33,673 nucleotides of DNA from an uncultured Clostridia bacterium (GCA_944387505.1 CALXFG010000023.1:1-33673), one strand, 5' to 3'. Shown: positions 24,553 through 33,160, counted from the stretch's first letter. Made by a program: numbers and translations. The notes: generated by a model not told the origin, from the letters alone.

Positions 24553-26394
24553 TTATTCAACCGTAACAGATTTTGCCAAGTTTCTAGGTTTATCAACATC
24601 TAATCCTTTTTCCTTTGAAATATAATATGATAATAATTGCAAAGGAATAATTGATAAGATTGGTGAAATATATGGGCTAGTTTCAGGAATTTCTAAAACA
24701 GTATCAAACATAGATTTATCAATTTTTTGATTTGTAATAATTAAAGTTTTTGCTCCTCGAGTAATAACTTCTTGAAGATTACTAACCGTTTTCTCAACCA
24801 ACGTAGGCTCTGTCATAATTCCTACAACTGTTACATCTTTTTCAATTAAAGCGATTGGTCCATGTTTTAATTCACCTGCTGCATAACTTTCTGAATGAAT
24901 ATATGAAATTTCTTTTAATTTTAAAGAACCTTCTTTAGCAACTGTTTCATCAATACCTCTACCAATAAAGAAAATATCTTTTTCTTGATAAATTCTCTTT
25001 GAAAATTGTTTAACAATATCTTCTAATTTTAAACATTCTTCAATTTTTCCTGGTAAGTCTAAAATTTCTTTTTTTAATTCATATAATATTTGAGAGTTTT
25101 TTTCTAATATTTCTGCAAAGTAAATAGCTAATATAACCATTAAAACTACTTGTGAAGTATATGCTTTTGTAGAAGCAACAGCTATTTCTGGACCTGCATG
25201 GGTATAAATAGAATAATCTGCTTCTCTTGTAATAGAACTTCCAATAACATTAGAAATAGCAAGTGTTTTTGCACCTTTTTGCTTAGATAATTTTAATGCA
25301 GCAATGGTATCAGCTGTTTCTCCTGATTGAGAAATAAAAATACATAAGGTTTTATCATCAATTAATGGATCTCTATATCTAAATTCAGAAGCGATATCTA
25401 CCTCTGTTGGAATTCTACAGATTTTTTCCATGATATTTTTTCCTGCTAATCCAGCATGCATAGCTGTACCACAAGCAACAATATAAATTTTATTTAAACT
25501 TGATAAATACTCTTTTGTGAATTTTAATTCATCAAATTCACATTTTGAGTTTTCACTAAATTTAGCACCAATTGTTTCACGAATAGCTGTTGGTTGTTCA
25601 TGAATTTCTTTTAACATGAAATCTTCATAACCATTTTTTTCACTACTAGCCGCATCCCATTCAATACTTTGGGTCTTTTTATCTATTTTATTTAAATCTT
25701 TATCATAAAATTCAGCAGAATCTCTTGATAAAAATACATATTCGAAATCATTTAAAAGATAGAAGTTTCTGGTAAATGATAAAATTGCTGGTATATCTGA
25801 AGAAATATAGTTTTCATCAATTCCTTTTCCAATAACCAAAGGACTATCTTTTCTTACAACAATCATATTATCAGGAAAGTCTTTACAAATAATCTCTAAA
25901 GCAAAACTTCCTTTTAAATCAGAACAAGCATTTCTAACAGCTGTTAAAAATTTCATTTTTCCTGTTTCTTTTGTTTCCTTAGTATAATAATAATGGATTA
26001 AATTTGGAACAATTTCTGTATCAGTATCTGAATAGAATTTATAGCCATTATCCATCAAAAATTTCTTTAATTCATTATAATTTTCTATAATACCATTATG
26101 AACAACACTAAATGATTTTGAATTATCTTGATGTGGGTGTGCATTTTCTTTAGATGGTTTTCCATGTGTTGCCCATCTAGTATGTGCGATACCAATGGTA
26201 CCTTTCAAATCATCAATACCTTTTATATTATATAAATTTTTTACTCTTCCTTTATTTTTCATCACAACCAAACCTTCTGGTTCAATTGTTGAAATACCTG
26301 CAGAGTCATAACCTCTGTATTCCAATCTTAAAAGTCCATTGATTAAAATTGGACTTGCTTTTTGTTTTCCAATATAACCTACAATTCCACACAT
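24553..26394 (-). CDS. glmS: glutamine--fructose-6-phosphate aminotransferase
   Basis: GlmS makes glucosamine 6-phosphate from fructose 6-phosphate and glutamine, the entry to peptidoglycan and amino sugar synthesis. The mature protein starts at the catalytic Cys in MCGIVGYIG, which fixes the start at 26394; GGAGG lies upstream. A reading extended to 26451 adds 19 residues in front of the catalytic Cys and cannot be right. The GATase II domain (RLEYRGYDSAGI, HTRWATHG) covers about 1-235. Two SIS domains follow (VACGTAMHAGLAGK with SQSGETADT; FFIGRGIDETVAKEGSLKLKE in part), and the end DKPRNLAKSVTVE is typical. Its 613 residues fit the family. It is controlled by the ribozyme in its leader. 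Confidence 0.96.
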   Translation of the reverse strand: MCGIVGYIGKQKASPILINGLLRLEYRGYDSAGISTIEPEGLVVMKNKGRVKNLYNIKGIDDLKGTIGIAHTRWATHGKPSKENAHPHQDNSKSFSVVHNGIIENYNELKKFLMDNGYKFYSDTDTEIVPNLIHYYYTKETKETGKMKFLTAVRNACSDLKGSFALEIICKDFPDNMIVVRKDSPLVIGKGIDENYISSDIPAILSFTRNFYLLNDFEYVFLSRDSAEFYDKDLNKIDKKTQSIEWDAASSEKNGYEDFMLKEIHEQPTAIRETIGAKFSENSKCEFDELKFTKEYLSSLNKIYIVACGTAMHAGLAGKNIMEKICRIPTEVDIASEFRYRDPLIDDKTLCIFISQSGETADTIAALKLSKQKGAKTLAISNVIGSSITREADYSIYTHAGPEIAVASTKAYTSQVVLMVILAIYFAEILEKNSQILYELKKEILDLPGKIEECLKLEDIVKQFSKRIYQEKDIFFIGRGIDETVAKEGSLKLKEISYIHSESYAAGELKHGPIALIEKDVTVVGIMTEPTLVEKTVSNLQEVITRGAKTLIITNQKIDKSMFDTVLEIPETSPYISPILSIIPLQLLSYYISKEKGLDVDKPRNLAKSVTVE

Positions 26395-26555
26395 AATATA
26401 AATCCTCCATTCATACAATATGATATGTTTAAATAAATATATCATATTCAATTGTTTAAATTTTAAGTATATCTCTATAATTAGAAAGCTAAGTCTAATT
26501 ATGCAAAAAAGAGATTGTTGGAATTAAAGGTATGCAAATAAAACCTATATGTATT

Positions 26556-26690
26556 GACCTTTGTTACAATATTACTATTGCTCTTTTAATCAATACTTAT
26601 GACCATAAGTGAAAGCCATCAGAGCACCCGCCGAATCTTTCGATAACTCTGAACCTCGTCAACACTATTAAATAGTGTCCAGGCGCTATA
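26556..26690 (-). ncRNA. glmS ribozyme (glucosamine-6-phosphate riboswitch)
   Basis: Read on the minus strand, the leader has AGCGCC at the expected cleavage site (26687 downwards), GTTGACGAGG, AGTTATCGA and TTCGGCGGG, in the order of the conserved glmS ribozyme core. Pairing arms are visible, such as CACTATT/AATAGTG and ACTTAT/ATAAGT, with a CAATA/TATTG hairpin near the 3' end. The RNA cleaves itself when GlcN6P is bound, which lowers glmS expression. It lies about 160-290 bases upstream of the glmS start. The 3' boundary is approximate. Confidence 0.93.
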
Positions 26691-26750
26691 TATGAATGAA
26701 ATATTGCCCTCCTTTCTAAATATTTTCTTGCATACTTTTAATTTACTGCT

Positions 26751-26782
26751 ATTATATTATACTAAAAAGAAAAAATACGCAA
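26751..26782 (-). promoter_or_regulatory. candidate promoter of the glmS transcript
   Basis: Two overlapping TATAAT boxes lie on the minus strand at 26761-26756 and 26756-26751. The nearest -35 (TTGCGT, 26782-26777) is at a poor distance from either (15 or 20 bases), so the exact start is unclear. Confidence 0.5.
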
Positions 26783-26870
26783 GTCCTAGTAAAAAAATTT
26801 ATTTTCTTGAAAAATTAGTTAAACAATCTTGAGTATAAAAGGATTCATATTTGAAAAATTGATAAAAAGA

Positions 26871-26899
26871 TTGAAAATATAAGTAAAATCATATATAAT
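26871..26899 (+). promoter_or_regulatory. consensus promoter of hpt
   Basis: TTGAAA at 26871-26876 and TATAAT at 26894-26899 are 17 bases apart. This leaves a leader of about 130 bases before hpt. Confidence 0.85.
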
Positions 26900-26905
26900 A
26901 TAAGT

Positions 26906-27036
26906 GTTCAAAATAAAACGTACAAAAAGGGGATAGGTAACCAGAAAGCCTAAATAAGAAATAAGGGGAATGCGGTTGAAATTATAATTCTTTTCCAACC
27001 AAGATGAGCCTTAATAAGAAAGGAATGCGTTAAAAG
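26906..27036 (+). promoter_or_regulatory. long hpt leader with internal repeats
   Basis: AGCCTAAATAAGAAATAAGG (from 26947) is repeated imperfectly as AGCCTTAATAAGAAAGG (from 27007), and both copies continue into GGAATGCG. Between them GGTTG (about 26974) can pair with CAACC (about 27000). The repeats also hold ATG codons with short open frames (ATGCGGTTG to TAA; ATGAGCCTT to TAA). I could not assign it to a known riboswitch. Confidence 0.5.
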
Positions 27037-27555
27037 ATGAATGTATTAATTAATGAAGCAAGAATTGAAAAAAGATTAGAGGAAATGGCAAAAGAAATAG
27101 ACAAAGATTACGAAGGAAAAGAAATTATTTTAATTGGAATTTTAAAAGGTTCAGTTGTCTTTATGGTAGAATTAGCCAAAAGACTAAAAACAAAAGTACA
27201 ATTTGAATTTATAGAAGTATCTAGTTATGAAGGAACAGAAAGTACAGGAAAAGTCAAAATTGTAAAAGATATCAAAAATAGTATTGAAGGAAAAGATGTA
27301 TTAATTGTAGAAGATATTATTGATACAGGAACAACTTTAGCATTTTTAAAAGATTATTTTAAATTAAAAAGACCAAATAGTTTAAAGATTGCAACTTTAC
27401 TTAGCAAACCATCAAGAAGAACAAAAGAATTAGAAGTAGAATATATTGGATTTAGAATAGAAGATAAATTTGTGGTTGGATATGGTTTGGATTATAACCA
27501 AAACTATAGAAATCTACCATATATTGGGTATGTAGAAAGTATAGATGAGTTTTAA
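27037..27555 (+). CDS. hpt: hypoxanthine phosphoribosyltransferase
   Basis: This purine salvage enzyme makes IMP or GMP from hypoxanthine or guanine and PRPP. The PRPP-binding motif VLIVEDIIDTGTTL is complete. The family's KGSVVFMVELAKRL block lies near residue 38, and the end VVGYGLDYNQNYRNLPYIGY is typical. The length of 172 aa is normal. AGAAAGGAATG precedes the ATG, placed inside the second leader repeat. It stands apart from tilS and ftsH, its usual neighbours in Bacillus. Confidence 0.95.
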   Translation: MNVLINEARIEKRLEEMAKEIDKDYEGKEIILIGILKGSVVFMVELAKRLKTKVQFEFIEVSSYEGTESTGKVKIVKDIKNSIEGKDVLIVEDIIDTGTTLAFLKDYFKLKRPNSLKIATLLSKPSRRTKELEVEYIGFRIEDKFVVGYGLDYNQNYRNLPYIGYVESIDEF

Positions 27556-27613
27556 AAAACCAAAGAGTAAATAAGCTTATTTTAGGAAATGAATGAAAAT
27601 TGAGGGATAAAAT

Positions 27614-27940
27614 ATGAAAAATTCAGAAGAGTTGTTAAATGAAATAAAACAAATTCCTAATTTAGATAAAGAAATTGTTATGAAGGTAGTAAAACAGGAT
27701 TTAAAGCTAGCCAGAAAATCAGATCATTTAAAGAAACAATTAGAAAGCATCATAGATGAAACTATAGATTTTAATGATGATAAAATAATAGAAAAAATGG
27801 TAGAGAGTTATATGAATATGACACCATATACAGGATATTGCCACAATTACTGGAAGGCAAAAAAAGAAATTTTAAAAGAACAATATAATATAGAATGGAT
27901 ATCTCCGGAACAAGAGGGATTAGATGCAATATATGATTAA
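27614..27940 (+). CDS. conserved-looking 108-aa protein, unknown function
   Basis: A soluble, mostly helical protein. Its second half reads YTGYCHNYWKAKKEILKEQY and then IEWISPEQEGLDAIYD. I recall similar Y-C-H-x-Y-W...KKxILKxxYGIxWxSP patterns in short hypothetical proteins of gut Clostridia, but no function is known to me. Cys and His in the GYCH motif could bind metal. GAGGG precedes the ATG. It is the first of three genes separated by short gaps or overlaps (27614-30363), which suggests a unit. Confidence 0.72.
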   Translation: MKNSEELLNEIKQIPNLDKEIVMKVVKQDLKLARKSDHLKKQLESIIDETIDFNDDKIIEKMVESYMNMTPYTGYCHNYWKAKKEILKEQYNIEWISPEQEGLDAIYD

Positions 27941-27968
27941 AGATTAGAAATACAAAGGAGAAAGCGAT

Positions 27969-29939
27969 ATGACAACTGAAAGAGAATTAATTACAGAAGC
28001 AATTCAAGAAGCTAGTAATGATTTTGAAAAAACAATCTCAATATGTAAACGTTTTTCTAGTAGTTATCCAATAGCAACTGTTTGTTTAAAAATAAATGAA
28101 GCACCATCTGAGCTATTGCCTTATATTAGTGATGATTATATAAGAAGTCTAGTTATAAAAAATAAAAGTTACTTTAAAATTTGGGAAAAAGACATTAGTG
28201 AGGAAAATCTTGATTTATTGCAAGAATATAGAGAAACAGTAACTAAATTATTAAAAACGGATGATGAACAAGAAAGAACGGATAATATATGTAAGTTACA
28301 AGATAATGATATGAAGATACAGCTTTTAAAGCTAGTAAAGGATAAACAAAATAGAAAAAAGATTATAGAAAGTTTAAAAAATCAAGTTACACCGGAAATT
28401 GCATCTGAAGTTAATTTTGTTCAAAAAATGATAACAGAATTTTGGGAAGATACATTAGGAGAGAATTTAACTGCAGATAAAAGAGAAGTTATAGAGATGG
28501 TATTTAACAGAACAAATGTTAAATTAGATGAGAGTTTACCATTTGAAGTAAATGGTAGATCCCATACTTTTCATAATTTAATTAGAATGAATCCAAAGCA
28601 AAGAGGGAATACGATAGGGGTTATTAAGAATTTACTTCATGAGTATGGGCATATGTTTTCCAATTTTCATGCTAAAGAAACAACATATACAAATGGATAT
28701 TGTTTGCCATTTGAAGAAGGAACACAAGATTTATTTTCTGAAATGGTAATCAATCATTATATTGAAAAACATGGTAATATTCTAGAATTAGAAGATAAAA
28801 AAGTAAAAGTACGTTATCCATTTATATCGTTTTCTGCATATGATCCTGAAAACGCATTGCAAAGAACAATTTTATATCCCTTAGAGAAAACAGGAGAAGA
28901 TAAACTTGCTCTTTCAGAATATCAACTAGGAGATAAAAATAAATATTTAGAAATGGTCGTAGACAAGGAAACAGCAGACAAAAAAAAGAAAGATGATTTT
29001 GGAAATCCAAAATTAGATTTTTCAGAAGAAGAAATATATTATGCTATTGGTGATAAAATTACAGATATAGATACAACATCAGCTTATTATCAAAGAAATA
29101 GTTTATTGCCGAAGATATATTTACAAAATATGTTAGATAAAGAAAAACAAAGTAACATATACTTATTTAGTGGAAGAAAATATACATGCAAGGATGTGGC
29201 TCTAGAGTATTTTAAAGATAAAAAGATATATGAAATAGAACCAGAAGGATTAGAAAAATTTATTGAAATGGTAGAAACTATTGGAGAAGATACTATAGAA
29301 AAAATAGATGAGTTCGCTGATGATGAAATTAAGTCATTGGGAGAAAATGAATTAACAGAAAACTCTTTTGAAATATTAAAAAATGTAAAAGTCTTATACA
29401 GTAGATTAGAAAATGTAGGAGAATATGTAGAACCAAAACTTGGAATATCTATAACAGCAGAACAGGAAAAAGCAAAAAATGAACAAGATATTTTGGAAAC
29501 GTTAAGAAAGTACAGGGAGATTATACCTGGATATAAGAAATTTTTATTAAAAAATCAAAAAAAATCTTCAAATGTATTTTTATTAGAAAGAATAGAAGAA
29601 TTACAATTTACATACTTAGAGCAATTAGATAAAGCCTTGCAAGAAGATAGGACTGGGACAATCCAAGCATTAACAGGCAATAGAAAAGCAGAAATTTGGA
29701 TAGATAAGGACATTGCAGAAATTTTAGAAAAACATGGAATTGCTCTTGAAAGTGAACCTCAAAAAAGGATTGCTAATGATGATAGCAGAAATACATTAAG
29801 AAAAAGAATTTTTTCTACAGGAGATGTTATTAATGGCGCAATAAAAGGCAAATTTACCTTAGATGAAATAGGAGGATTTGGAATTTTATTGGAAAGCCCA
29901 CATAAAGGAGAGAATGGTAGAGAAAATGGTATTAGATAA
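27969..29939 (+). CDS. predicted zinc metallopeptidase-like protein with HEYGH motif, 656 aa
   Basis: The only catalytic signature is LLHEYGHMF: His224, Glu225 and His228 form an HExxH zinc site. An acidic EEGTQDLFSE block at about 249-258 could provide the third ligand (E249 or E250) in gluzincin style. The N-terminal 200 residues and the C-terminal 300 residues are helical, charged and without known domains. There is no signal peptide or membrane helix, so it should act in the cytoplasm unless it is exported by another route. AAAGGAG precedes the ATG at 27969. The next gene overlaps its end by 26 bases, so translation is probably coupled. Confidence 0.68.
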   Translation: MTTERELITEAIQEASNDFEKTISICKRFSSSYPIATVCLKINEAPSELLPYISDDYIRSLVIKNKSYFKIWEKDISEENLDLLQEYRETVTKLLKTDDEQERTDNICKLQDNDMKIQLLKLVKDKQNRKKIIESLKNQVTPEIASEVNFVQKMITEFWEDTLGENLTADKREVIEMVFNRTNVKLDESLPFEVNGRSHTFHNLIRMNPKQRGNTIGVIKNLLHEYGHMFSNFHAKETTYTNGYCLPFEEGTQDLFSEMVINHYIEKHGNILELEDKKVKVRYPFISFSAYDPENALQRTILYPLEKTGEDKLALSEYQLGDKNKYLEMVVDKETADKKKKDDFGNPKLDFSEEEIYYAIGDKITDIDTTSAYYQRNSLLPKIYLQNMLDKEKQSNIYLFSGRKYTCKDVALEYFKDKKIYEIEPEGLEKFIEMVETIGEDTIEKIDEFADDEIKSLGENELTENSFEILKNVKVLYSRLENVGEYVEPKLGISITAEQEKAKNEQDILETLRKYREIIPGYKKFLLKNQKKSSNVFLLERIEELQFTYLEQLDKALQEDRTGTIQALTGNRKAEIWIDKDIAEILEKHGIALESEPQKRIANDDSRNTLRKRIFSTGDVINGAIKGKFTLDEIGGFGILLESPHKGENGRENGIR

Positions 29940-30363
29940 AAAAGATTATGTTCAAATATTGGAAGTATTAAATAATTTTAGTAGTGTAGATCAAAGAAAG
30001 GTGCCAGAAACCCTAATGGATTTAATAAAACATCAAGCAAATGGCTGTAATGATACATTGATCTTGAACCCAAAACTACCACTAGAAAATCAAGTTTCAA
30101 GACAGGCAATGGGTGCTATTATTTATATTGTAACAAAATACATTGCAAATGCTAAGGAAAAAGAAAGCTTAAAGAGAATTTTAATAGAAAATACGAAGGA
30201 ATTTCAAGAAGCTTCAAATAAACAGTTAGAAAGATTGATGCATTCTAATACTAAAAAAATGGAAAAGGTTCAAACGAATATATCAAATCTTCCAATAGAA
30301 ATGAAAAAAGAAAATTTTATTAAGAAAATAATAAATAAAATAAAAAAGTTTTTTATCAAATAA
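29914..30363 (+). CDS. 149-aa helical protein, unknown function, overlapping the metallopeptidase gene
   Basis: The ATG at 29914 has AAAGGAG 3 bases upstream, which is tight; ATG 29926 is the alternative. A reading from 29878 has no ribosome binding site. Residues 5-75 read as a small domain (KKDYVQILEVLNNFSSVDQR, then LPLENQVSRQAMGAIIYIV), followed by a coiled-coil-like stretch and a very basic end, IINKIKKFFIK. I recall similar EVL...IP proteins as hypotheticals in gut Clostridia, without function. A terminator follows, closing the three-gene unit. Confidence 0.68.
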   Translation: MVEKMVLDKKDYVQILEVLNNFSSVDQRKVPETLMDLIKHQANGCNDTLILNPKLPLENQVSRQAMGAIIYIVTKYIANAKEKESLKRILIENTKEFQEASNKQLERLMHSNTKKMEKVQTNISNLPIEMKKENFIKKIINKIKKFFIK

Positions 30364-30411
30364 AAGATAAGTTTGTTATTGGATATGTACAAGTATAGAT
30401 AAATTTTGAAA

Positions 30412-30446
30412 GAAAAAAGAAAAGGCAATAAAATGCTTTTTCTTTT
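30412..30446 (+). terminator. terminator closing the metallopeptidase cluster
   Basis: GAAAAGGCA (30419-30427) pairs with TGCTTTTTC (30434-30442), with one wobble pair, and T residues follow. Confidence 0.75.
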
Positions 30447-30476
30447 CATTATAACGTCATAAAGGAATGAGATGAA

Positions 30477-32336
30477 ATGTTTGATATAGAAGAAGAATTA
30501 AAAAAGCTACCAGGAAAACCTGGTGTATATATTATGCATGATAAAGATGATAACATTATCTATGTTGGAAAAGCGATTTCATTAAAAAACAGAGTTAGAC
30601 AATATTTCCGAAAAACAAATAAAACCGCTAGAATTGAAAAAATGGTCTCTTTAATTGACCATTTTGAGTATATCGTTGTAGATAATGAGGCAGAAGCTTT
30701 AATCTTAGAATGTAATTTAATCAAAAAGAATAGACCAAAATTTAACGTATTATTAAAAGATGATAAAACCTATCCATATATAAAAATAGATGTAAAATCA
30801 GAATATCCTGGAGTTTATTACACAAGAAGGGTGATAAATGATGGTTCAAAATATTTTGGACCATATGCCAATCCAGGTGCAGCGAAAGAAATGTTAGACT
30901 TTATTAAAGAAAGATATAAAATTCATCAATGCAGAACATTAAAAGAAAGAACAAGACCATGCTTAAATTACCATATAGGTAGATGTTTGGCACCATGCAT
31001 GGGGAATGTAGATAAAGAAGAATATCGAAAACAAGTAAATGAAATTATTGATTTATTAGAAGGAAAAACAGATAAAGTTTTAAAAGATTTGGATTTACAA
31101 ATGAAAGAAGCATCTCAAAAAATGGAATATGAAAAAGCAGCGTATTTAAGAGATAGAAAACAAGCGATTGAAAGAGCTTCAGCCAAACAAAAAGTATCGA
31201 ATATATCTGAAAATAGTATTGATGTTATCGGAATTGCAAAATCAGACTTAGAAGTTTGTGTAGAAATCTTTTTTGTAAGAGGAAGTAAAATGATAGGAAG
31301 AGAACAATACTTCTATAAAGACTTAAAAGATATGGAAGATAAAGAAATTCTTTCAGGATTTATCAAACAATACTATTTTGACAATCCAAACATTCCTAGT
31401 AAAATTATGATAAGAGAAGAAATCGAAGATAAAGAAGCAATTGAAAGTTGGTTATCCACAGAATTAGGAAAAAAAGTGGAAATCAAATCACCTAAAAAAG
31501 GTGAAAAATTAAGATTTGTAGAAATGGCAGAAAATAATGCAAAAGTAACATTAGATAATAAAGAAAAAGATAAAAGTGAAATTTTATTAGAATTAAAAGA
31601 AGTATTAAAAATGGATATCTTACCAAGAAAAATAGAAACTTTTGATATATCGAATATATCAGGTGAATACATGGTAGCTGGAATGTGTGTAATGCAAGAT
31701 GGTGTTATCAAAAAGAATTTATCTAGAAGGTTTAAAATCAAAACAGTTTATGGACAAGATGATCCAAAATGTATGGAAGAAGTAATTACTAGAAGATTAA
31801 GGCATTCCATTGAAAATCCAAATGGCGGATTTGGAAAACTTCCAGATGTTATATTTGCAGATGGAGGTATTACACAAATACGAGCAACAAAACAAGCAAT
31901 TGAAAACGTTTTAAAAGAAGAAAAAGAAAACATCATGCAAGAAGATATGACAGAACAAGACAAAAAAGAAAAACTAGAAATGATAGAAAAAGAATTAAAT
32001 ATTAAAGTATTTGGTATGGTTAAAAATGACAAACACCAAACAAGAGCTTTAATGGATGAAAATAGAAATGAATTAACCATTTCAGAAAACTTGATGAAAC
32101 TAATTACCAGATTTCAAGATACAGTACATGATACGGCCATTACCTATCATAGAAAATTAAGAGATAAAGAAATCACCAAATCAGCATTAGATGATATTAA
32201 AGGAATTGGTAAAGTCAAAAAACAGGCCTTATTAAAACAATTTGGAAGTGTAGAAAAAATCAAACAAGCATCTATAGAAGAATTGATGAAAGTAAAAGGG
32301 ATTACAAAAGAGTTAGCAGAAAAATTGAAACAATAG
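30477..32336 (+). CDS. uvrC: excinuclease ABC subunit C
   Basis: UvrC makes both cuts around a DNA lesion in nucleotide excision repair with UvrA and UvrB. The N-terminal GIY-YIG nuclease is clear (KPGVYIMHDKDDNIIYVGKA, about 13-32, and KNRVRQYF). A Cys-rich segment (HQCRTLKERTRPC and GRCLAPC) follows at about 155-180. A UVR motif lies at about 205-235. The RNase H-like domain contains ETFDISNISG and IFADGGITQI, and a double helix-hairpin-helix (LDDIKGIGKVKKQALLKQFG) closes the protein. The length of 619 aa is normal. The ATG follows AAAGGAATGAG. Confidence 0.97.
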   Translation: MFDIEEELKKLPGKPGVYIMHDKDDNIIYVGKAISLKNRVRQYFRKTNKTARIEKMVSLIDHFEYIVVDNEAEALILECNLIKKNRPKFNVLLKDDKTYPYIKIDVKSEYPGVYYTRRVINDGSKYFGPYANPGAAKEMLDFIKERYKIHQCRTLKERTRPCLNYHIGRCLAPCMGNVDKEEYRKQVNEIIDLLEGKTDKVLKDLDLQMKEASQKMEYEKAAYLRDRKQAIERASAKQKVSNISENSIDVIGIAKSDLEVCVEIFFVRGSKMIGREQYFYKDLKDMEDKEILSGFIKQYYFDNPNIPSKIMIREEIEDKEAIESWLSTELGKKVEIKSPKKGEKLRFVEMAENNAKVTLDNKEKDKSEILLELKEVLKMDILPRKIETFDISNISGEYMVAGMCVMQDGVIKKNLSRRFKIKTVYGQDDPKCMEEVITRRLRHSIENPNGGFGKLPDVIFADGGITQIRATKQAIENVLKEEKENIMQEDMTEQDKKEKLEMIEKELNIKVFGMVKNDKHQTRALMDENRNELTISENLMKLITRFQDTVHDTAITYHRKLRDKEITKSALDDIKGIGKVKKQALLKQFGSVEKIKQASIEELMKVKGITKELAEKLKQ

Positions 32337-32435
32337 GAACGCATAAGATGAAATAAGAAAAGTATGTAGTATCTGAATGGGAGATTTCTATAAAATGACA
32401 AATGGATATGAAAAAGTGACTTTCACTATGTTATA

Positions 32436-32460
32436 AAAAAAAGGGAGTTTTACCTCCCCA
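32436..32460 (-). terminator. terminator of the 56-aa gene
   Basis: On the minus strand GGGAG and CTCCC pair around GTAAAA, followed by at least six T residues. The left arm overlaps the last codons and the stop of the gene. A second hairpin (AGGCGTA/TACGCCT) lies just before it, within the coding sequence. Confidence 0.85.
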
Positions 32461-32620
32461 CACAGGCGTATTTTTTACGCCTGCTTTTTAGTTGCCCCCA
32501 AAGAGACAGAGCAGGATAGCCACCGGCTAATTCTGCAGTAACCCTATGAGCCTGAATAATGTGGTAGAGAATTCCTCCGACCACCAGACAAATAGGAATT
32601 AAAACAATTGCTTTTTTCAT
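32450..32620 (-). CDS. free-standing 56-aa single-helix membrane protein, unknown function
   Basis: The ATG at 32620 follows AAAGGAGGAA. A reading extended to 32713 would run through the promoter and leader hairpin and is rejected. The product starts MKKAIVLIPICLVVGGILY, one hydrophobic helix, then a loop rich in Gly and Ala (HRVTAELAGGYPALSLWG), and ends strongly basic (KSRRKKYACVGR). Codons include CTG, GCC, GGC and CGT and are richer in G and C than those of uvrC next door. It has its own promoter, leader hairpin and terminator. No family is recognised. It sits in tandem with the next free-standing gene on the same strand. Confidence 0.68.
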   Translation of the reverse strand: MKKAIVLIPICLVVGGILYHIIQAHRVTAELAGGYPALSLWGQLKSRRKKYACVGR

Positions 32621-32684
32621 GATGCATTCCTCCTTTGTGTAATAAAAGCAATTCACAGAGAGTTTTCTCTGTAGGTACCAAGAT

Positions 32685-32713
32685 ACTATATCATAATTTA
32701 CTTTATATAGCAA
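32685..32713 (-). promoter_or_regulatory. promoter and 5' hairpin of the 56-aa gene
   Basis: TTGCTA (32713-32708) and TATAGT (32690-32685) are 17 bases apart. The spacer contains GTAAATTATG, shared with the promoter at 16006. A hairpin, ACAGAGA/TCTCTGT (32672-32655), lies near the 5' end of the mRNA. Confidence 0.78.
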
Positions 32714-32730
32714 TTACTTAAATGAGAGAA

Positions 32731-32773
32731 AAAGTAAAAAGACGCCCGATTTGGATTTTCCAAATCGGGCGCC
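32731..32773 (-). terminator. strong terminator of the 126-aa gene
   Basis: CGCCCGATTTGG and CCAAATCGGGCG form a 12-base-pair stem; on the minus strand a T-rich run follows. Confidence 0.92.
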
Positions 32774-32779
32774 TGAGAA

Positions 32780-33160
32780 CTATTTGAGTGTAGCTTTATT
32801 CAAAAGGCTACTAGGATCAGCCTTAGCATCAGCAGTAGCTTTCAGCTTGGCTTCAGCTTCTGCTTTAGCCTTATTGGCTATATCCAGTTCTCTACGGGCC
32901 TTTTTAGCCCGCTTTGCTCTTAACCACATAGACAGGTAAAGCCTTAAGGTTTGTGCAATCTTAAGGGCTATAGCACCTGCCACAAAGATGGCAAAGGCCT
33001 GTGGTGGTGTGTCCGTAAATTCTTCAATAATTGCGGACACGTTTTGGACGATAAGAACTCCGCCCAAAATCACAATACCAATCAAACCAAAAATTACAGC
33101 AGTTGCTCCTGCTTTTTTGATTTTTTCTTTCCGTCTTTCTTTTGTTGTTTCTTTCCTCAT
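32780..33160 (-). CDS. free-standing 126-aa two-helix membrane protein, unknown function
   Basis: The ATG at 33160 follows GAGAGGAG. The product begins with a basic stretch (MRKETTKERRKEKIKK). It has two hydrophobic helices at about 17-40 and 53-78, then a long Ala/Lys/Glu-rich helical tail (about 82-126) with repeated KAEAEAKLKA-like segments. Codon use is strongly richer in G and C than that of the chromosome around it (GCC, AAG, GAG, CTG). The gene is complete, with its own promoter, a 5' hairpin and a strong terminator. No domain is recognised. A phage or mobile-element moron-like origin is possible, but no phage genes are near. Confidence 0.72.
   Translation of the reverse strand: MRKETTKERRKEKIKKAGATAVIFGLIGIVILGGVLIVQNVSAIIEEFTDTPPQAFAIFVAGAIALKIAQTLRLYLSMWLRAKRAKKARRELDIANKAKAEAEAKLKATADAKADPSSLLNKATLK

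Noticed and set aside
26395..26451. 19-residue N-terminal extension of GlmS
   Set aside because: GlmS must begin with Met followed by the catalytic Cys; MCGIVGYIG at 26394 is the correct start.
26900..27036. Purine, PRPP/ykkC or T-box riboswitch in the hpt leader
   Set aside because: None of the conserved core strings of these classes could be found; only the direct repeat and stem remain.
27614..30363. Toxin-antitoxin pair
   Set aside because: Sizes, order and motifs do not match a known toxin or antitoxin family; the evidence supports only an unknown unit with an HExxH protein.
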